The notes beneath the pieces were generated by a model. The model had not been told where the DNA came from and did no database searches. It saw only the letters and a list, made by a program, of their open reading frames with translations. This document shows positions 16,864 through 20,387 of a DNA stretch of 20,387 nucleotides, in pieces. A program made the translations under genes and the position numbers. Within the stretch, counting starts at the first letter, position 1; each line of letters starts with the position of its first letter. Source of the DNA: Candidatus Cloacimonadota bacterium (lineage in GTDB: Bacteria > Cloacimonadota > Cloacimonadia > Cloacimonadales > TCS61); assembly GCA_021108055.1 (NCBI GenBank), contig JAIORR010000144.1:1-20387 (forward strand), written 5' to 3'.

Positions 16864-17331
16864 TACAGACTTGCTAATACTGCTTTGAATAATAATTATA
16901 AATAATTCATATTCAAACAATAATATTGGATTTTGTATTTATATCAAAATGTAGTATAACTTTTTTGAATTTTCGCTAACTTCAAGAGAATAAGATTGTA
17001 AAGCAATAAAAATCAATTGAACTATAAAATATAAAAAAAGAAGATGAAAAAAAATCAAAAAAAACTTAAAACCATAAATCCGAAATTGTATCTATTTGAA
17101 ACTGAAATTTTTAAAATAAACTCATCGAAAGAATTGAATTCATTTCTATGAAATGAGCAATATCCTGTTCTAATGAAAAGAAAAATTAGTTGTGTATACT
17201 ATAATTTGATAATATTTGTTGACATTATGAACATTTAACTCTTCCTGCCAATAGATTTTTAGTGTAATTAATGATTGGAAATAATGTGATCTTATAATAA
17301 TGAAAGCGATGTATTATTTTTTGGGGGAAAA
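16864..17331. other. 468-bp intergenic region with no clear gene
   Basis: This very AT-rich stretch separates the pseudopilin cluster from the lipoprotein gene. It holds an inverted repeat near the start, a perfect TATAAT at 17200-17205 and a perfect TTGACA at 17219-17224, but neither has a matching partner at the usual spacing. One 35-codon reading frame (17044-17151) begins in a poly-A run and looks like chance. I see no structured RNA or tRNA. Confidence 0.6.
16884..16917 (+). terminator. AU-only hairpin after the pseudopilin operon
   Basis: TTTGAATA (16884-16891) and TATTCAAA (16910-16917) form an 8-bp stem around an 18-nt loop, 20 nt after the stop codon of the PilX-like gene. It could stabilise or end the operon mRNA, but it has only two G-C pairs at most and no clear T-tract, so terminator function is doubtful. 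Confidence 0.25.
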
Positions 17332-17991
17332 ATGAAAATATTGAAAATTATGCTTCTTGCTTTAATCGTGCTTTTAGTTAGCTGCGAAACTTCAGAACGT
17401 GATAATGGCAAATTAACCGGAAGGATTCTTTATGAAGAAACATCAGATCAAGTTGATGGAGCAAAAGTATTTCTAAGGAATATTATTTCCGCTGATTCTT
17501 TTCGATTCTGCGATACAGTATATACTACAAATATTGGTTATTACAAATTTTATGATGTGCAGGCAGGTGAATATGATGTGCATGCAGTAAAATATTTAAG
17601 TGAGGATGAAACTACTGTCACTCATGTAACTCCATTTTCTGATCCTATAGTTTTTAATGATGAAGTAGTTACACCTGCTGTGGAAGATATGGGAGCTTTT
17701 GAAATAAAAACTTTTGGAAATGTAAAAGGTTATGTTTATTTTAACAATGAACCTGAATCTGATGTTTATGTATGTTTATATAAGATCGAAGCAGGCGAAA
17801 CTGTTATTATAGAGCAAGATGTAACAAATGTGATAGGAGAATATAATTTTGATAGTGTAATTACCGGAAATTATTATGTTTATGTAGAATATTATCATAC
17901 TATATTTGATATTATTACTGAAAAGAGTGATATATTCTTCAATGATGGAACAGAATCATTGACAGTAAATTTTGATTTAGTAGAAAATTAA
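17332..17991 (+). CDS. Lipoprotein with two CarboxypepD_reg-like beta-sandwich repeats
   Basis: A 219-residue protein. Residues 1-17 are a hydrophobic lipoprotein signal and the lipobox LVSC ends at C18, so the mature protein is lipid-anchored. Two repeats follow: GKLTGRILYEE...GYYKFYDVQAGEYDVHAVKY and GNVKGYVYFNN...GEYNFDSVITGNYYVYVEYY. This pattern (G-x-V/L-x-G-x-V..., then G-x-Y-x-F..., G-x-Y-x-V) matches carboxypeptidase-regulatory-like or prealbumin-like beta-sandwich domains, which often bind other proteins or sugars at the cell surface. GGGGG lies a few nt before the ATG. It stands alone between the pseudopilin cluster and the riboswitch. No enzymatic motif is visible. Confidence 0.82.
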   Translation: MKILKIMLLALIVLLVSCETSERDNGKLTGRILYEETSDQVDGAKVFLRNIISADSFRFCDTVYTTNIGYYKFYDVQAGEYDVHAVKYLSEDETTVTHVTPFSDPIVFNDEVVTPAVEDMGAFEIKTFGNVKGYVYFNNEPESDVYVCLYKIEAGETVIIEQDVTNVIGEYNFDSVITGNYYVYVEYYHTIFDIITEKSDIFFNDGTESLTVNFDLVEN

Positions 17992-18004
17992 AAATAGTTC
18001 ATTC

Positions 18005-18033
18005 TTGACAGTAAATCAGTAATAAAATAAATA
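18005..18033 (+). promoter_or_regulatory. Candidate promoter of the B12 riboswitch leader
   Basis: TTGACA at 18005-18010 is a perfect -35, and TAAATA at 18028-18033 (3/6) follows after 17 nt. Transcription would begin near 18040, right before the conserved riboswitch core. The position is exactly where a promoter is needed, but the -10 is weak. Confidence 0.45.
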
Positions 18034-18044
18034 AACTTTGTATA

Positions 18045-18290
18045 GAGTGTAGCTTAATGGTGCAAGAGTAAAAGGGAATCCCGTTAAAGTCGGGAGCGGT
18101 CTCCGTCACTGTAAGCAGAATTTTAGCCACTAATAACACTAAGAAACACAAATTTTAATCCGCCACGGCGGACAAGTCTCTGTGTTAATCCGTGAGCTAA
18201 TTTATCAATTCGGGTCACTGGTCGGCATTTGTCGGTTGGGAAGGCTCAGATTATTGAATCGTTCTGCAAGCCAGGAAACCTGCCATTTAA
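18045..18290 (+). ncRNA. Cobalamin riboswitch
   Basis: The conserved blocks of the cobalamin riboswitch appear in order: GGTG (18059-18062), AGGGAA (18073-18078), the TCGGGAGCGGTCTCCG region, CACTGT (18107-18112), CACTGG (18216-18221), GGGAAGG (18238-18244), and the B12 box AGCCAGGAAACCTGCC (18269-18284). It precedes B12-uptake genes, as expected. Cobalamin binding should lower their expression. The arm between CACTGT and CACTGG is enlarged by a nested hairpin (separate entry). Boundaries are approximate; the P1 helix was not resolved. Confidence 0.95.
18123..18200 (+). repeat. REP-like nested hairpin inside the riboswitch
   Basis: Three nested inverted repeats lie in the variable arm: TTAGCCAC (18123-18130) with GTGAGCTAA (18192-18200, one bulge), AACACA (18145-18150) with TGTGTT (18181-18186), and TCCGCC-AC-GGCGGA (18159-18172) at the tip. 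The tip is strikingly GC-rich for this DNA. The layout is like short palindromic elements dispersed in genomes of this kind, so it may be a repeat that settled in a tolerant arm. Confidence 0.7.
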
Positions 18291-18342
18291 GTTTTTATTT
18301 TACGGTATTCGGATGAAATTACCTTGAGATAAAAGTTTAAAT

Positions 18343-18385
18343 ATCCTTTTATTTTTTTGCCTTAAGCAATAAAAAATAAAAGGAT
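18343..18385 (+). promoter_or_regulatory. Shine-Dalgarno-sequestering hairpin of btuF
   Basis: ATCCTTTTATTTTTTTGC (18343-18360) pairs with the segment 18366-18385 to give an 18-bp stem with two single-base bulges and a CTTAA loop. The 3' arm contains AAGGA (18380-18384), the ribosome-binding site 7 nt before the ATG, so the hairpin would block translation. ATAAAAG at 18329-18335 can pair instead with CTTTTAT at 18346-18352 and free the site. This is a plausible expression platform for the riboswitch; which state cobalamin favours is inferred. No strong T-tract follows, so termination is less likely. Confidence 0.6.
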
Positions 18386-18391
18386 TTCTTT

Positions 18392-19240
18392 ATGAAAAAA
18401 AAGATTATATTCCTGCTGATAATTTTATCTCTGATAATTTCCTGCACAACGGAAAAAGAGAAGACCACAAATCCAAGATATATTATAACTTCACCGGAAG
18501 TAGCCGAAATCGTTGCTCTTATTCAGGGTACCGAAGACATCGTTGGCATAACAACTGAATGCGATTATCCTGATGATCTGCGAGATATTCCCAAAGTTGG
18601 AACATTTGGGAAAGTGGATTATGAAAAAATAATCAGCCTGAATCCGACACTTGTTTTAACTTCCGGTCTGGAGCAGGAATTACTTTCATTCGAACTGCAG
18701 AAATTAGGAATTCCCACTGTACAAATATATCCGTCGTCGATTGAAGAAATGATCCAAGCTGTAAGAAAGATAGGGGTTCTTATAGATAAAACCGAAAGAG
18801 CAGATATTGTTGCCGACAGTTTGCAAACTGCTGTTAATTTATTGATGAAATTATCGATTGAACGATTAAAAGATTCAAATAGAATTCCCGGTATTTATAT
18901 TGAGATTTATGGAAATCCCATAATGAGTGTATCGGATAGCTCTTTTGTAGGAGAGGTTGTAAGGTATGCAGGAGGAAATAACATATTCTCGTCCCTTCCC
19001 CGCGATTATAGCAAGATAAAACCAGAAGAAGTAATAATAGCGGATCCTGATATCATCATCATAACCTATCCGGGAATGACAGCTTCACAGATCAAGGATA
19101 GAAAAGGTTGGGAAGTAATATCTGCCTGCAAAAATAACCGCATCTTCACAGTAGAAGATATTGATCCTGATCTCATATTACGAGCTTCACCGAGAGTGGT
19201 GGAAGGAATTATGAAACTGCAAAAGGTTTTATATGAATAA
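18392..19240 (+). CDS. btuF: BtuF-like cobalamin-binding lipoprotein
   Basis: A 282-residue substrate-binding protein of the helical-backbone class (Peripla_BP_2). Residues 1-17 are a lipoprotein signal with lipobox IISC ending at C18, so it is anchored to a membrane facing the periplasm. Family signatures include TSPEVAEIVALIQG, GITTECDYPDDLRDIPKVGTFGKVDYEKI (the ecDyP...P.vG pattern of cobalamin binders), ISLNPTLVL, YAGGNNIF and the C-terminal ASPRVVEGI. It would capture corrinoids and hand them to the permease. The riboswitch upstream supports B12 over iron-siderophore as substrate. The start codon follows AAGGA by 7 nt. The end overlaps the permease gene by eight bases, so they are coupled. 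Confidence 0.9.
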   Translation: MKKKIIFLLIILSLIISCTTEKEKTTNPRYIITSPEVAEIVALIQGTEDIVGITTECDYPDDLRDIPKVGTFGKVDYEKIISLNPTLVLTSGLEQELLSFELQKLGIPTVQIYPSSIEEMIQAVRKIGVLIDKTERADIVADSLQTAVNLLMKLSIERLKDSNRIPGIYIEIYGNPIMSVSDSSFVGEVVRYAGGNNIFSSLPRDYSKIKPEEVIIADPDIIIITYPGMTASQIKDRKGWEVISACKNNRIFTVEDIDPDLILRASPRVVEGIMKLQKVLYE

Positions 19241-20150
19241 AAAAATATTATTCTCGTTTGTTATTTTTTCTGCTTTCCTGATCTATTTTTATCTTTCATT
19301 TGAAGCGGCTTCTTTGCATATAATTCTATCTGTAAGGCTTCCCAGATTGATGCTTTCATTTCTTACCGGTTTCATTCTTGCAGGAGTGGGATATTCGTTC
19401 CAGGTTATGTTGAATAATCCTCTCGCAGAGCCGTATATCCTGGGTATTTCTTCGGGAGCGGCTTTTGGAAGTATCCTGGCGGCTGTGATGGGATTATATC
19501 TGCTGATGCCTGTTATGGGCTTTCTGGGTGCAATATTAACTATGATACTGGTGTGGTATCTTTCTCATCTCGGTGGTTTTTTTAATAAATCCAAATTACT
19601 GCTTTCCGGTATTATCGTGGGAATGTTCTTTGCTGCTCTTATTTCGTTGATTATGTATTTCAACCAACAGGATATTGGAAATATAATTAATATTTTAATG
19701 GGAAATCTGGGTCATATATTCAGTCATACTGAATGGAAAATATTTCTTGCTGTTTTCAGTATTTCTATTCTTCTGATGTTCTATCTGTTCCTGCTTTCTA
19801 ATCAATTGAATATTCTTACAACAGGTGATCTTGTAGCTTCCAGTCTGGGAGTGAATGTAAAACAACTGCGGAAAAGGATATTTGTGATATGTTCACTTTT
19901 AACGGGAATAACAGTAGCATATGCAGGTATCATCGGGTTCATCGGATTAGTTGTTCCTCACCTTGTGAGGATGATCTCAAGCGGGAATAAGAAGTTTTCC
20001 CTGATCCTTGCTTCTTTCGGTGGTGCTGTTCTTTTGATATTATGCGATCTTGTGGCAATGCATGTTGCTGTTATCGAACTACCGGTGGGCGTTATTACGG
20101 CATTCATCGGATGTCCGTTCTTCCTGTTCATTATGGCAAGAAGCAGATGA
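19233..20150 (+). CDS. btuC: BtuC-like FecCD-family permease
   Basis: A 305-residue polytopic inner-membrane protein of the FecCD/BtuC family, slightly shorter than the usual 320-350. Recognisable family segments are VRLPRLMLSFLTGFILAGVGYSFQ near residue 33, NNPLAEPYILGISSGAAFGS near 65, and GFIGLVVPHLVRM near 230, the coupling region that contacts the ATPase. It forms the B12 channel with a partner copy. Its ATG lies inside the end of the BtuF gene (8-bp overlap), so the two are cotranslated under the same riboswitch. The expected ATPase (btuD) does not follow in the 237 bases left, so it must be encoded further on or elsewhere. Confidence 0.9.
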   Translation: MNKKILFSFVIFSAFLIYFYLSFEAASLHIILSVRLPRLMLSFLTGFILAGVGYSFQVMLNNPLAEPYILGISSGAAFGSILAAVMGLYLLMPVMGFLGAILTMILVWYLSHLGGFFNKSKLLLSGIIVGMFFAALISLIMYFNQQDIGNIINILMGNLGHIFSHTEWKIFLAVFSISILLMFYLFLLSNQLNILTTGDLVASSLGVNVKQLRKRIFVICSLLTGITVAYAGIIGFIGLVVPHLVRMISSGNKKFSLILASFGGAVLLILCDLVAMHVAVIELPVGVITAFIGCPFFLFIMARSR

Positions 20151-20157
20151 TGAAGTA

Positions 20158-20179
20158 ACTCGTTCATTATTGAACGAGT
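20158..20179. repeat. Perfect inverted repeat after btuC
   Basis: ACTCGTTCA and TGAACGAGT form a perfect 9-bp stem with a TTAT loop, 7 nt after the btuC stop codon. It could serve as a terminator or mRNA-stabilising hairpin, but no T-run follows directly. It is the first of five palindromes in this gap. Confidence 0.8.
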
Positions 20180-20184
20180 GAGAA

Positions 20185-20233
20185 CTTTCCGAAACTTTTT
20201 ATGAAAAAATTCAGGAAGGTAAGTTTCGGAAAG
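20185..20233. repeat. 13-bp perfect inverted repeat
   Basis: CTTTCCGAAACTT (20185-20197) and AAGTTTCGGAAAG (20221-20233) are exact reverse complements around a 23-nt spacer. Outside them AGAACT (overlapping the left arm) and AGTTCT (20238-20243) continue the symmetry with a short insertion. This would be a long stable hairpin in RNA or a small repeat element. Confidence 0.8.
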
Positions 20234-20285
20234 GTGAAGTTCTTTAAATTTGCATAGAGTGGGATGAGATAAAGTTTTGAAAATC

Positions 20286-20335
20286 GACCTGCCAGGTCAA
20301 GATAAAGGACGTTCCCAAAGATGGCTTTGGGAACG
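20286..20335. repeat. Two adjacent palindromes
   Basis: GACCTGCCAGGTC (20286-20298) is a perfect short palindrome with one central base. CGTTCCCAAAG-ATGG-CTTTGGGAACG (20310-20335) follows with an 11-bp stem and 4-nt loop. Both are more GC-rich than the surrounding DNA, like dispersed REP-type elements. No coding sequence overlaps them. Confidence 0.8.
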
Positions 20336-20371
20336 AGTTAGTTAATTGGGGAACTATTAATTTCAATGAAT

Positions 20372-20387
20372 TCCCGATTTCACGGGA
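20372..20387. repeat. Inverted repeat cut by the window end
   Basis: TCCCG (20372-20376) and CGGGA (20383-20387) flank ATTTCA. The stem may extend past the last base of the window. It is the fifth palindrome in a row in this gap. Confidence 0.5.

Noticed and set aside
17044..17151. 35-codon open frame (MKKNQKKLKT...)
   Set aside because: It starts in a poly-A tract where ATG-AAA codons arise by chance, has no good ribosome-binding site and resembles no known peptide.
17200..17224. TATAAT and TTGACA as a promoter for the lipoprotein gene
   Set aside because: They occur in the wrong order and neither has a partner at 16-18 nt; likely chance in AT-rich DNA.
18043..18070. tRNA-like start (GTGTAGCTTAATGGT...AAGAG)
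   Set aside because: It resembles a tRNA D-arm but no anticodon or T-arm follows; all the conserved blocks belong to the cobalamin riboswitch.
20158..20387. CRISPR array
   Set aside because: The palindromes differ in sequence and spacing; no repeat unit recurs with regular spacers and there are no cas genes.

Overview
The window is AT-rich bacterial DNA from what looks like an anaerobic diderm. Outer-membrane-type proteins, lipoproteins, TPR-rich periplasmic proteins, a B12-binding radical SAM enzyme and a B12-controlled importer fit the FCB group. A candidate phylum such as Cloacimonadota is my best guess, made from gene content only; there is no rRNA or tRNA here to confirm it.

Layout. 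(1) On the minus strand, positions 56-2453 hold a two-gene operon: a nucleotidyltransferase of the phosphocholine/sugar-phosphate cytidylyltransferase type, then a B12-binding radical SAM protein of the DUF4080 kind. (2) A divergent promoter region separates it from an Mrp/ApbC-type P-loop ATPase (2617-3447, plus). (3) Positions 3622-14304 hold a tightly packed four-gene operon. It encodes a giant dual-head signalling protein (Ser/Thr kinase, degenerate STAND-like ATPase, TPR-like region, GAF-like region, histidine kinase), a degenerate GT9-like protein, an exported 966-residue TPR protein and a small TonB-receptor-like beta-barrel. Gaps are 14 nt, 8 nt and a 4-nt ATGA overlap. (4) Positions 14524-16863 hold three pseudopilin-like genes behind a sequence matching a sigma-54 (-24/-12) promoter. 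All three lack a recognisable type III leader peptide, and one would carry Glu at +5 if only the initiator Met were removed. (5) A 468-bp gap with no clear gene is followed by a lipoprotein with two beta-sandwich repeats. (6) A cobalamin riboswitch carrying a REP-like hairpin arm, with a Shine-Dalgarno-sequestering hairpin, precedes btuF and btuC homologues. (7) The last 237 bases hold no gene but five inverted repeats in a row; no btuD ATPase is seen before the window ends.

How it fits together. The B12 importer is presumably repressed when cobalamin is plentiful, and the radical SAM enzyme at the other end is a possible user of the cofactor. The kinase operon suggests a signalling protein made together with envelope proteins. 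The pseudopilin set could be under sigma-54 and enhancer-binding-protein control, but no such activator and no pilus assembly ATPase or prepilin peptidase lies in the window. The parts I consider least ordinary are the leaderless pseudopilin operon, the elaborated riboswitch leader and the kinase-TPR-barrel operon.
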